DNA from: Lingula anatina
Taxonomy: Eukaryota > Brachiopoda > Lingulata > Lingulida > Lingulidae
Direction of reading: 5' to 3'
DNA: 64,000 nucleotides
NCBI RefSeq assembly: GCF_001039355.2
Contig: NW_019775834.1
Span: 83,351-147,350 of the forward strand
The notes below the pieces were generated by a model. The model was not told the origin of the DNA. It saw only the letters and a program-made list of their open reading frames with translations, and did not search any database. This document shows, one piece after another, positions 12,701 to 24,683 of this stretch. Numbering within the stretch: position 1 is the stretch's first letter; every line of letters starts with the position of its first letter. A program made the position numbers and the translations under genes.

Positions 12701-15364
12701 TTTGAATTTAGAAGAAAAATCACTCAACAAAAGCATAATTGTTTAAACAATTATTTTTCAGTCATTTTTTCTTCTTTCTCCTTCTATATCATGTTTATTT
12801 TCTCTTTTTTTTTTACTATTTTTTTTTCTTTTTTTCTATATTTTGGCAATCTGATATAATTTTGACCCTCCTTTAATTCACACATCATAAAAATCAGAAC
12901 AAAATCATAAAACTATTAAGTCACTCATCTTCTCTTACCTGAATCTGACCTGATACAGTAGCAAGAGAAGCCTCCTAAAATTGCCCATATAATAAATAAT
13001 CAAGAGGTTTATGTCAGTAAATACCATGATTATTTTTTATAGATTTTAAGGTTAAACTGATGCTGCCAAAGGTTAATTTATTAGGATGTTTTAAAACAGA
13101 TTCAAATGATTTAATTAGCTTAGCCAAAAGCAGTTAAAAAGAGAAAAAAAATTGCCATTTTCTTATGGACTTGAAATAACTTTGGAAATTCCTGAATAAT
13201 TTAGGCACTGCAATAAGCCTAAAGACAGACACAATTTGTCCTCTTATTTCACTTTCAGGAACCATGTTTAAAGGACCACATAGGATTTCTCTACTAGCAA
13301 TTTGTCTTATCGCAATTAACAACATTTAATAACATTAAATATCTTATATATTTTAATTGGGTTCTTTAACACTCAGATTCTGTCTCTAAGCATGATTGGC
13401 ATATATGCACACTTGCTCATACACAGTCATCTGCGAGTTGAAAAAGAGATACTAGTGACTAATTTCACTCAGGTTCAGCAAAGAAGTATTTCACTTAGAA
13501 TCAGCAACATAGAAAATATTATTAAAAATTAGTATATCTATATATTACTCTACTTTAATAATATTAAAATGTTAATATAGTGTGGGTTAATATAGTGTAC
13601 AAGTTTTCTTGGTAGGCTGAGGTGCAAATGTATAATTTTGGACTATTGCGTGCTTTAAAAATATTGAACACTAGTGTTAGTTAACAATTTGAAACAGCTT
13701 TTGTAGGTCCTAAAAAAATGAAATATTGCTGTTTGGTATGAACATACCCCAGAAATTGTGACCGAACAAAATTCTCCAATTTTCCCCCGATTTGAGGAAA
13801 TCTGATCTTTCTCTGATGGGAAAAAAAAAGGGGGGGGGAGTCATTTTCCAGAATTTTGCCCATTTCTAGGTATTGTTGGAGAACCTGTATATACTTGGGT
13901 GTGGTTCATTTTTCATATTCTTTTTTTTACAAATTTCTACATACAGTACTTCTGAAGCATACTAAGAGTACACTACTATTACATATCATAATCTAAATCT
14001 AATCGAGGTCGTTGTAGGGGAGTATTTATATCTGGTCTAATCAGTACTTATAAGCAGTATGCCCCCTAAACCTTTATACATAAGGCTACATTCACAACAG
14101 CGGACTAACAGATCCCTGTATCAAATATGTCTGACCCACTTAAATGCTTGTCGTANTCTCATATTCATTATGCATATGGTGCTGAAGGAATTTTTTAAAA
14201 AATTCTTTTCTATGTACCACTTTCTACTCCTATTCTCTCTCTCTCTTTTGTTCATAACTTGATCTTGTATACACATAAACACTACATTTCACACCGTGTA
14301 CATGGTGACATTACCCATTGTGTCTCCTTGTTCCACATATGAGGGTGGGGCTGCAGCTCCAGAGCCATAGTTGTATGGAGGTGGTGGGGACTCAACTGTC
14401 CTTTCTGCCTCCTATCAACAGCAATTTAACAGTTAACAGTTGAAAGTTGTCATCTTTCTTCAAGTGAACATTAGTCTAATTCATAAGAAAAGTGTATACA
14501 CCTACAAGTGTGATTGTGTGTGTGTGTGTGATCCCTCTCAGATTCTGCTTACTCAATCATACTAAATGTTGTCACCTGACACTGAGCTATTGTCTTCTTG
14601 GTACCGGTAGCTAAGTAAGGACTTAACCTATAATACCTCATGCTGACAAAATACCTTACAGGATTACAGAAGAAATTTAGAAGTTCATATTCAGTAAATT
14701 TTTCTGAAGCTGTATTCTTTCAAATGCCAAACTACTGTACCCAGTATTAAGACTCCTTTCCTTACATATGCCTAATCTAATCAGAAAGAGAGAAAAATAT
14801 TACTTATAATAAATGACAGAAATGTGAACTATGAATCAGACATAATAGTATTGTTATGGTCATTTAACACAAAGTTGTGGAAATATTTTTCTTTTAATAG
14901 TCAAGATTTCATCATAACAGCTCCAGATTATGATCTTTGTGTGACGCCACAGTAATGAACTAGTTATCACAAAACAGAGTCACAGAAGGAACCAGGTCAA
15001 CATTTACCTCAATATCCCTTATCTAATCACTAAAAAAGCCACAGCATTAGATATGTGATATACAATGCAATTTTCTCCTCATCATGGCAGCATGTTTGAT
15101 TATTAATCCATCAGCTGCTTATCACATCTCCTCTGCTTTAAACAACCAAGCACCTGCGTCATATCACACAGTATAACATCAAAGACAAAATCAGTGCATA
15201 TCAGCCATTCATAATAGGGGGCTGATCAATATTTCACCTCTGTAGATTTTGTATTGCTAAATGATTTCCATGTATACGTACCACATGAAGATCTGTGTGC
15301 TAGTATGCAACGTAGACACATCCGTGCACTAGTAACTGCATGCTTGTATTGGGAGGAAATGTGC

Positions 15365-15410
<46 letters not shown>

Positions 15411-18400
15411 ATGCACGTGCAGGCTCTTAACCAACAATTTTAAAAGGGGGGGAGAGGAGTCTTTTTCTGAAAAAGTGGACCTCATGCCATGAAACCATGT
15501 ACCGAGTACTAGTATGCTCAAATTTTACCCAGGGTGGACCTTTTCCTGGCAAAAAAGGCAGTTCTTTCAAACCCCCACCCTCCCGAGACAATATATTTAA
15601 TGTGAAAATTCAGAACAGAGGAAGAAAAAACCACAGTGATAATTATGGCCGAATGTCTTTTTAATGTAGATAAATGTGTACAGGCCATGATTCTGTATGC
15701 ATATATGATCAATACAGTTGACAGATGCACAGCATAAGGCAGTATTTAATGGAACTTGTTGCTGCTGTTACTAATATACATGTAAACAGCCCAGACTGAG
15801 TTAATCCGAGTAGATCTTAAGCCAAAGTGTGTACAAAGGTGTGACCAGTAAGAATGTGCACTGTGTCCAAGGAGATTTAAATACCAATCAATGGGGCTGA
15901 CTGCTTAAACATTGCATTAATGGTCTGAGTAATCACTTTACTGCTGAAGGTGAAAGAGACTATAGAAATGGACCCATGTGTGCATCAATAATACAGATAT
16001 TATAGACCGTATATGTATTTTGTATATTGTGCAGGTAAATATAGATGTATAGAAAGGGCAATCAACCAGCTACCCAGCTGACATACGAAGATATTAAGCA
16101 GGTCACAAACGAAAGGCATTCATATATCTTAGACCATTATTCAAACACATGTGTTTTCAAGTTATATCTTTAAACCTGTCATATAGCTTCAACACAATAT
16201 ATCACAGAAAGAGAGCACTTTGACCAAACAATCAGTGGGTGTGGTCAACTTAGCCTTGACATAAATTTCTTTTTAATCAAACAAAAGATACACTGGGATA
16301 TTACATCTCTTGAAATTTTATCTTTTTTTTTTTACTTTTAAATTTTATTCTTATCACATTTTGTCTCAATGTTCAGATTCAAGTTATTGTTGAACCCTAA
16401 TTTGCGTTGGAGCATTTTCTAAGGTCTAAATTCTCCTCTTTTTCGTGCGACCACTTAGAGAATGTTTTCCATGCCATGCAAATAAATCTGATACAATGCT
16501 TTTATGTAAAAATGTCACCTGCATTCAGAATATTTTATTAACTTGTCATCAGACTCATCTCAATTATATTACAAACAGGTGACTCTGACTCAAAGGGCTA
16601 ACTTCACCACCATGTAGATTGAATCTAGAGTGAGACCTCACAGATTTTGAAACAAGTTTGAAAGTTTTACTACGGTCACCTAGACAAAACTACATTTAAT
16701 CCTTTCAGTAGGTAATGAACCCATTACTACCATACCATCATGTAATTGGTGCACCTTGACCTACATTAAACTGCACTTAGAATAATGCTATGCACACCAA
16801 AAACACTGTATCAAGAATAATGTTACAATAAAATAAATGAATTAAATGGACAACACTGAGAGTGCAAAATAACAGAAAAAGAAAACACTCAAGAAAAAGT
16901 GAACAAAAAAAAACAAACATTGTTACTCCAGTCAAAGCAACTTCTTAATATTTAAAAATTAGACAGAACTCAGAATAAACACACAACACTTTAAATGCAC
17001 TGGATAAAACTGCAGGTGATCAAAACCACATTTAAATAATTTAAAGGCAAAAAATCTACTAGTATCTTATATGACTGGTATTTTGCTATAATTGCAAACA
17101 AACTGAAATGACAGGATCAATAAACTGTACTTGTGACAACATGGACCTGCAGGTATAGCAAGACTGTATATTGGAAAACATAAAGTTTGATGTTTTCTAA
17201 AAATGACAAACCTAGCTAGGCTAAGAAGAGTCAAAAATTATGTAATCTTGTATGTAATACATGCATATTTGTTGAAACATCTTTAAAAATGATTACTGCA
17301 TCATTCTTGAATTTAGAAAAAAAAAAAAAAACTCTTAACAAAAGCATAAATTGTTTAAACAATTTTTCAGTCATTTTTCTTCTTTCTCCTTCTATATCAT
17401 GTTTATTTTGTCTTAAATTCTTTATAGTATTTTTTTTCTTTTATATATTTTGGCAATCTGATATAATTTTGACCCTCCTTTACTTCACACATCATAAAAA
17501 TCAGAAAAAAAATCATAAAACTATTAAGTCACTCATCTTCTCTTACCTGAATCTGACCTGATACAGTAGCAAGAGAAGCCTCCTAAAATTGCCCATACAA
17601 ATAGTCAAAAGGTTTGTGTCAGTAAAAGTGATTATTATTTTAAGATTTTAGGGTTAAACTGATACTGCTAAAGGGTAATATATTACAATGTTGTAAAACA
17701 GATTCAAATGATTTAATTAGCTTAGCCAAAGCAGTTAAAAAAAAAAAAAGAGAGAGAGAGAGCAAAAATTTTGCCATTTTCTTATGGACTTGAAATAACT
17801 TTGGAAATTCCTGAATTATTTAGGCACTGCAATAAGCCTAAACACAGACACAATTTGTCCTCCTATTTGACTTTCAGGAACCATGTTTAAAGGACCACAT
17901 GAGATTTCTCTACTAGCAATTTGTCTTATTGCAATTAACAACATAAAATATCTTATATATTTTAATTGGGTTCCTTAATGCTCAGCTTCTGTCTCCAAGC
18001 ACATGGTTGGCATATATGCACACTTGCTCATACACTGTTATCTGCGAGTTGAGAAATAGATACTAGTAACTTATTTCACTCAGGTTCAGCAAAGAAGTAT
18101 TTCACTTAGAATCAGCAACATATAATTTAATATCATTAAAAATTAGTATATCTATATATTACTCTACTTTAATAAAATTAAAATGTTAATATAGTGTGGG
18201 TTAATACAGTGTACAAGTTTTCTTGGTAGGCTGAGGTGCAAATGTATAATTTTGGACTATTGCTTTGTTTAAAAATATTGAATACTAACAATTTGAAACA
18301 GCTTTTGTAGGTCCTAAAAAATGAACTATTGCTGTTTGGTATGAACACATACCAGAAATTGTGACCGAACAAAATTCCTCCATTTTCCTCCCAATTTGAG

Positions 18401-19607
18401 GAAATCTGACTTTTCTCTGATGGCGAAAAAAGGTGGGAAGTCATTTTCCAGAATTTTGCCCATTTCTATAGGTATTGTTGGAGAACCTGTATATACTTGG
18501 GTGTGGTTAATTTTTCATTTTTTTTTTTTTTTACAAATTTCTACATACAGTAACTATGAAGCATACTAAGAGTACACTACATATCACAATCTAAATCTAA
18601 TCCAGGTCGTTGTAGGAGAGTATTTATATCTGGTCTAATCAGTATGCCCCCTAAACCTTTATACATAAGGCTACATTCACAACAGCGGACTAACAGATCC
18701 CTGTATCAAATATGTCTGACCCACTTAAATGCTTGTCGCATAATCCCTGTGGGGGGTTTTCTATTCAGTATCTATTAGTGAATTATGCAGCAAGTTTTTA
18801 AGTGTCTTGCCATATCTGTTAGTCTGCTGTTGTGAATGTGGCCTTACGTAGTCTTAGATTTTTTTATGGTTTTCCAAATTTCATTTTTGTGCATAGTGAC
18901 TTGATCAGTGTCCTGCTATCCAAAATAGCTTTGCAATCTATTCACTGACTTTTTGTTAGGCTTAAAGGGGGGAAAATTGGTTAAATATAATGTGAGTTTT
19001 TGGCGTGAAAATCCAGTCTTGGAAGGCTTTTGTAGTACTGTAAGCAAATTTTCAAACAACTAACCAGCAGTAATTTCAATAGCAGATACACTGACCAAAT
19101 AGTCACCACATAATCAAATACAGGAAAACATTGAAAATCAAAGACATGTTATTTTGGGTGGCCTAATATTGCATGTGTATCGTGTATATCCACATACCCC
19201 TTTGTCGGCTTTCAATACAACTTCCTCTGTCTTCACCTGAAACCATGCCCAATGAAGCAAAGCAAGAAAAGCAAACATGCAATTCCACGGTCCACATTTA
19301 TCTCTACATGGTAAGCAGGTGTATGTGCTGACAATTAGCCTCAGTCCAACGTTTTTTTTCTGTATATCGAGGCAGTGATTTTCGGAGTTAAGGATTAGAC
19401 GTCAATGTTAGTAGCACAGCCACAGCAAACTGACGGTAGCTTTTAGCTTTATCAGATTAAACGTCAACTGAAGAATTTTTGCAGCACATAATGCAAACTG
19501 ATGTAAATATTTCAGGCTGACTAGCAACATTTTAACATGCAGAATGATATTTTAAAGCCGACATAGTGGCTTTGCGACGCACTTACCGCTTCCTTCTCGG
19601 ACGCCAT
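6900..19607 (-). CDS. TMEM272-like four-transmembrane protein with PPxY motifs, 270 aa, 8 exons
   Basis: Exons, in order of transcription, are 19607-19587, 19236-19198, then exon 3 (17582-17547 or its copy 12974-12939), exon 4 (14411-14315 or its copy 9598-9502), 9149-9039, 8605-8546, 8115-7912 and 7144-6900. With one copy of exons 3 and 4 the CDS is 813 bases (270 aa plus stop), and all phases match. The start codon lies in MASEKEA. The N-terminal third is cytoplasmic and proline-rich with PPPPY, PPSY and PPPSY, which are PPxY or PPxY-like ligands for Nedd4-type WW domains. Hydrophobic segments lie near residues 95-121, 134-149, 174-197 and 238-264. The last is very Cys-rich (CICFFMCCCG) and ends in GGKD. 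The blocks IPIYLIVGG and SLYGRVK resemble TMEM272-like proteins, whose function is unknown. The duplicated exons are discussed separately; using both pairs would break the frame. Confidence 0.87.
7698..7905. mobile_element. MITE with CCCCCTTKACACTGG ends, abutting a splice donor
   Basis: The left end (7698 onward) and the reverse complement of the right end (to 7905) match over about 30 bases: CCCCCTTGACACTGGACGGC against CCCCCTTTACACTGGATGGC, continuing into GTCCTTTCTGCG. The 208-base interior has no coding capacity, so it is a non-autonomous DNA transposon. On the minus strand it starts exactly after the six donor bases GTAAAG of the exon that ends at 7912. The target-site duplication is unclear, so the superfamily is not assigned. 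Confidence 0.75.
8193..8210. repeat. Poly-G tract in intron
   Basis: An 18-base G run lies in the intron between the exons at 8546 and 8115 of the TMEM272-like gene. Confidence 0.95.
9502..9598 (-). CDS. Exon 4 copy A of the TMEM272-like gene
   Basis: A 97-base exon with acceptor TTGATAG and donor GTAATG, phase 0 in and phase 1 out. It encodes the proline-rich stretch with PPPPY and PPSY. It is identical by eye to copy B at 14315-14411. Only one copy can be used, because 97 is not a multiple of three and the upstream exon 3 needs phase 0. Confidence 0.85.
9697..9738. repeat. (GT)n microsatellite
   Basis: This is about 21 GT units. The corresponding site in copy B (14509-14530) is much shorter and interrupted, a typical allelic length difference. 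Confidence 0.95.
11488..11681. mobile_element. MITE, AGGCCACATTC-type ends (diverged copy)
   Basis: The left end GGCCGCATTCAGATAAGTGGACTAAC and the right end TTAGTCCATTGTTCTGAATGTGGCC are inverted and related to the better preserved copy at 18668-18844. The interior shares CCGACCCACT and GAATCTATTCAG and contains a GT microsatellite plus G run (11611-11650). The matching place in copy B (about 16250) lacks this segment, so it is a presence/absence difference between the two copies. Confidence 0.7.
12939..12974 (-). CDS. Exon 3 copy A of the TMEM272-like gene
   Basis: A 36-base phase 0-0 exon (acceptor ATTTTAG, donor GTAAGA) encoding EASLATVSGQIQ. It is identical to copy B at 17547-17582. Confidence 0.82.
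14083..14155. mobile_element. MITE, AGGCCACATTC-type, cut off by the single N
   Basis: The first 73 bases match the MITE at 18668-18844, then stop at ...CTTGTCGTA, directly before the N at 14156. The rest of the element is absent. This truncation is what an artificial contig or haplotype join would produce. Confidence 0.85.
14156..14156. other. Single N at junction of duplicated blocks
   Basis: One ambiguous base lies exactly between copy A (ending inside a MITE) and copy B. It probably marks a forced join made by the assembler. Confidence 0.95.
14315..14411 (-). CDS. Exon 4 copy B of the TMEM272-like gene
   Basis: Identical in coding sequence to copy A at 9502-9598, with the same acceptor and donor. 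See the gene entry for how it fits the frame. Confidence 0.85.
17547..17582 (-). CDS. Exon 3 copy B of the TMEM272-like gene
   Basis: Encodes EASLATVSGQIQ in phase 0-0. It is identical to copy A at 12939-12974, with the same flanking splice sites. Confidence 0.82.
18668..18844. mobile_element. MITE, AGGCCACATTC-type ends (best preserved copy)
   Basis: About 30-base terminal inverted repeats: AGGCTACATTCACAACAGCG on the left and, as reverse complement, AGGCCACATTCACAACAGCA on the right, both continuing into GACTAACAGAT. It is flanked by TA on both sides, a possible TA target-site duplication. At 177 bases with no open frame it is a non-autonomous DNA transposon. Related copies are at 11488, 14083 (truncated) and 55107. 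Confidence 0.85.
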
Positions 19608-20822
19608 TTTGTTTGGTAATGTCTCCATGTAAAACGTTTGTTTATTTTTTAGCAAGACGTGCCCCGGTCAATGCAGTGATCGTTGCTAGCCTGCCGATTG
19701 CTACAGTTGCGCCTCAGTTTTCCAGGTCACATCTATCGTAGCAATGAATTGAACCAGGGAATTCCCTGATTGAAAAAACAAATAAAATTTTCTTGAATTT
19801 ACTTTTATTGACATATATGGAAATTGCAATATTTATAACGTAAATTACTAAAGTCTCAGTATAAGTTGGTAGATCTATATGAAGACCGAGTGATCTCAAC
19901 ATATTTATTGAAACCGTGCAAGCGTATGAAAAGGTATTTATACAGCACTGAAATTATCAAATGGGAACAAATATAGTCATTACTGAATGTGCATAGACTT
20001 TAATTTGTCAGCAGTTTCAGTGATAAAATACCAGTAATAAGATCAGCTTAAACACATGAAACAAAACAAGAATGCTCAAATTGTGCTAATTAATGAAATA
20101 ATATTAGACATTCCACACAAAATATCAACCTTATAATGACAGATTAATTATGAGAATTAAGAACTGATAATATTTGGTCACATTTCTGTTACATAACTTG
20201 AGCCTGAGGTAACTTCCTATTTTCCTTTTGCATATCTGGCTGAAATAAACATTTCAGATAGGATGATGACGTTTTTCAGCTTCAACATGTTAAAAATTAT
20301 CAATGATTTTGACAGAGGAAAAAAGAATAAAAATTTTATATACTTTTTTAATATTAAGAATATGCAAACTGTGTGGAACTCAACATAACAAGAAAAATAT
20401 AACATTTTTAATTATTATGTCCAAAGCTATGTTCATTTTATAATAATACTATGTCCAATATTTGGAGTAGGATTTCACCATAGCAAGATAATCGGAACTG
20501 TGGCACCATTTTATAACATTTATACCAAATTATAAATTATCGACTCTATTTTCAATCTGTTATTTTAGAGAAACAATGTCCTAAAAATGGCAGGAATTTT
20601 CAAATGTTAAAAAATATGTATGTGTTTTTAGAAGAGGGTGTTCTAACCTATATCTTATGTTAATATATTATTGCATATGAGGATGCATCAGAGGGGGACC
20701 CCCACCTCTAGGTGCCGGCATGGTAAATGGGAACTTTTCTTATATATATATATATATATGTATGTCACTGTTATAAATTCTTTATCAATTTAATACATTC
20801 AATGCCCTGTATAAATATCCTG

Positions 20823-20870
<48 letters not shown>

Positions 20871-22181
20871 CTGAAGCAATCATATCAATTAATAAACTGT
20901 AAAGCAGTTTGTCAATGGAACAGGTAAAAGTTTGTTGTAGATATAGCAATACCATTATATTTGTGTTACAGTTTGGTATAATGATGATGTGACATGTATA
21001 TGAAACATTCTCAAATTAGCTCAAATAGAAAAAAAGTAGACCAGGGACCTTTATCTTCAAATCTTACACTCACATATCTTTGTAATGCTCTTTAGATATT
21101 TAAAAAAATGAATTAAAGCGTTTTGATTTGAATGTAAAAAAGTAAATTTTTTTTACCAAAATAGTAGTGACAATTCAGAGTGTATATAATGTACTTGGCT
21201 TGAGAAAACGTACATTATAATCTTGGAGTCTTAAAACAACATAATTTTGGTATGATCTTAACTGATTTTCTAAGTACTTAAATATTTATAATCACAATAA
21301 ATAATAAAATGAAATTTCATGCCCATACGAATATCTAGGGATTATGACCTTATACCATATACTAACTATAAAATGTACATCTGTGTGTCGTATGTATAGA
21401 GCCAGAAATGCACACTAGTATAATTGTGAAATGCATCTGAAAGTTTTTGAATTGACTAGCACTGGGTACAAATAACCATTCTGTGAAGTGACATTTTATT
21501 CTTAAAAAAGAAAAAAAGTTAACTGGTGTTCTTTTAAAAATGGTGACTCCACCCCCCCCCCCCCCAAAAAAAAAAGAAGAAAGAAAAAATCATCAAATTG
21601 CAGGTGCAAAACAACTTCACCTCAAGAGATTCAACCTTCTAATTATTACCCATGAATTTATATTATAAATATAAGGCATTATAAATAATTCCAACATCCT
21701 GCTATGCTTAATACAATTATGCTATCATATAAAAAACAAAATGAAATATGTATAGAAAACAAACCATGCATCCTAAAGCTAATAGCAAATGTGCAAATAC
21801 ACCTTACACTTACACAAAATAATATACTCTCTAATACGCAACTTTCTTTCATTTTATCTAAAATATCAACCCTCCTCATGAAATTTCTATTTCTATTACA
21901 TGTACAAAGGTAACTGTGGATTCTGCACTTTTATGACACTGGTTAAAGCTACACCCTCAAGATTTTTGGTATTATATTGTATTTCTTGTATTACTGCTCA
22001 TGGAATTCCAGATGATCAGTAAACAGTTCAGGGAAAAACCCATCAATAAAAAACATTTTTCACTCAAAAGTTTACTCTTAAATCCAACTCAGTTTCTGTA
22101 AGCATAACCTTATTTTCATTTTTGGAAAAGAACATGTTTTTGCTAAAAGAGCATACAAAATCTCACAGTAGATAAGGTAAT
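19608..22181. other. Intergenic region between two four-TM protein genes
   Basis: It contains the upstream region of the TMEM272-like gene and the 3' flank of the LAPTM/Pasiflora-like gene. A short (TA)n lies near 20743-20760, an (AAT)n microsatellite at 20824-20869 and a poly-C/poly-A tract at about 21551-21575. A minus-strand AATAAA at 21495-21500 is a possible polyadenylation signal for the gene that ends at 22182. No coding region is supported. Confidence 0.6.
20824..20869. repeat. (AAT)n microsatellite
   Basis: About 15 AAT units. The asparagine run in the overlapping open frame is a by-product of this repeat, not a protein. Confidence 0.95.
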
Positions 22182-23200
22182 TTATCTCCTTGACTTCTTT
22201 TTTGATTGTGCCACCAGATGTTCTTGTGATGAAGGGAAGTTGTCATCATTCAACAAGGCTTCTGCTGATGCTGAAAAAATAAAATAACAATAGTCAGCAA
22301 ATGTTTTTTTAGACTGATAAATATGAGGAGCATTCTTTCCATTTAAATTTAGTTATCACGATTGTTGCCCCGTTTTATTGAATATGATTTGCTACTTGTC
22401 CAAATTTCAGAGCAGCAGCCAACTAAATTACTAAATCACCTTTGGATATAGTCATAATTATAGGCCATTGTTTGATTGTGCACTTGCATCTTTTCTGCTT
22501 GTTTATAATAATCAAAAAGTATACTGGTCTATCTACATTTGAAAATGACATAAAGTCATTTTCTATGCCTATTGGTACACATTCTCCAAAGCCACCATCT
22601 TTTTGAATTCAGACTTTTTAATTTAATGATGACAAAAATACTTTGTATTAAATATTTCATATCATATTCTGCTGCACAGCATTTCTCAGTGCACTATCTC
22701 GGTAAATGACAAAATTTATTTTGGAACTTAAATGTGAATGTGGCTTACATGTCCCTTCCTTTTCTTCATCCTCATCTTGGTAGTGGGGTGGTTCCTCTCC
22801 AGGCTGAGTGGGAACTGCACTGTATGCCCCGTGATGTGGATAAATAATAACTGGGCCTGGAGCAATCATCACCTCATTGATAGAGGACTCATAGATGACA
22901 GCCTGAAAACAACATTACACAGCAATCAGAGAAAAACAAAATATCAAAATGTCGCTTTTGGAAAAAAAAAGAGTATAAAAGGAAAAAAACATTTGGAAAG
23001 ACACTCAATGACATGGCAATGTTGTCTCTATCACTAGCTATTAACCAAACCATGGCATGTAAAGATATAGCTTTAAGAAGACTGCAAATGCCAGTTAAGA
23101 ACATTAAGAAATGTATTTAGTCTGAAATCTTCATAACAAACTGAAGGTCTACAAATGATCTAAACTTGGGTAAAACATTGTTTTTCATTCACTTGGACAG

Positions 23201-23253
<53 letters not shown>

Positions 23254-24598
23254 AAAATCATCATCTCTTCCTTACTGGATGCCTGTAATCTGCTGCAGTT
23301 CCTCTTCCTGCTGCCAACTCCTGGTACTGGGAGATTACACACAACAGACAGTACATCTGAAAACAACAACAGGAAATAAGAAGAATGTGTGAAACAGAAT
23401 GGGCATATGGTAACTTTGGTATGTCCCATTGTTTTATCAGTTCATTCCATATCTGAAGTTAGATGAGTAAAAAAGATTAGACATTATTTAAATCCCTTCC
23501 ACTGAACAATTAATGAAAGAAAGAAAAAGTGGAAAGATCTCAAAATGTTTTTCATGCTACAACTGCATAACAAAGATGCATTAAAATTTTCAAACACACA
23601 GGTAATTGCACTATGTTTCTTAAAAAGATATAAAATTATATTAAATTTAACCTGTCATCATTATCCATATTTCTACTAGTGATGTATAGATAGAAATATC
23701 ACTTACACTGATCAGGGTAAATATGAGCCACAGGATAGAATGGATAATGGAGAACGTAACTTCAACATTATCCTGCAAATAAATACAAAATAAATACAAA
23801 ATTATAAATAATTTTGTAATAAATAAATAATAATTTTCTTTGTAATGACGCTTTGGAAATAAAAAAAAAATAAATAAAAGGCTTTACTCTCTCTTGAGGT
23901 CAAAAGGCTTAAAAACGTCAGACTAGACAAAAATAAGTTTTTTTTTTTTACACAAATAATGATAAACTTACATAGGTAAAGATACCATAAACAACTGAGA
24001 TGGCATCCACCACTATAACAAGGACCATCATACACATCCATGGAAGGAATAAAAATCTCTGATCCTGAAATAAATATATATTGAGGAATATCATTAGCAT
24101 CTCAGAAAGTTCTACAGACTGAACAAGTTAGTCACTTTTTAATCAAAGGAAGTCAATGTTTTTAAACAAGTCCTACATCTTAAAACATTTGAAAAGGAGT
24201 CAATGTCTACAAAATAGTTAAATTTTATCAATAACTACTTAAGACCTTGTTAGTAAATTTATATATTTCTAAATAGAAAATAAAATAGTTTATCTCTCAC
24301 TTTTCTTTTCAAATTAATATGATACTGATTTTTATGTGAGCACGTACAATTATCCTTACCTTATGCACTCCAACAATATGAAGTAAGGAAGCCAAAAATG
24401 TTAGGGAACACAATGCTAATGTGGCATAACACCAAGCCTCAATACCTAAGGAAAGGAAATTAACTTTAAGGTGACCCAAATCAAACAAAAATTAATATAG
24501 AATCTATAAATCAAACATAAAGAATCATAATGTACCAGTAGACCAAAGAAGCAAAATTAATAATATAATAATATGATTTTTTTCAGTCATTACTGCAA

Positions 24599-24632
<34 letters not shown>

Positions 24633-24635
24633 GTA

Positions 24636-24683
<48 letters not shown>

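Larger units (their letters stand above)
9344..14155. repeat. Tandem duplication, copy A (exons 3-4 of the TMEM272-like gene)
   Basis: This 4.8-kb block is repeated in the same orientation as 14157-18740. Both begin with TCTCATATTCATTATGCATA and both end inside the same MITE at GCTTGTCG. Copy A holds exon 4 (9502-9598) and exon 3 (12939-12974). It carries a longer (GT)n at 9697-9738, and a MITE with flanks at about 11456-11770 that copy B lacks. Its right edge is the single N at 14156. Confidence 0.93.
14157..18740. repeat. Tandem duplication, copy B (exons 3-4 of the TMEM272-like gene)
   Basis: Second copy of the block at 9344-14155, with scattered substitutions and many indels. It contains exon 4 (14315-14411), exon 3 (17547-17582), a segment at about 16580-16695 not present in copy A, and different microsatellite lengths (for example GT tracts at 15363-15412). 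The sequence continues to the right into exons 2 and 1, so this copy is contiguous with the 5' part of the gene, while copy A is contiguous with the 3' part. Confidence 0.93.

Noticed and set aside
13681-13863. Minus-strand frame with a relative at 18178-18444
   Set aside because: Both lie in duplicated intron sequence; the frame is not preserved between copies (indels shift it), so it is not coding.
9502-14411. Biological duplication of TMEM272-like exons 3-4 as mutually exclusive exons
   Set aside because: The copies encode identical residues, and a single N marks the join inside a truncated MITE; an assembly artefact is simpler.
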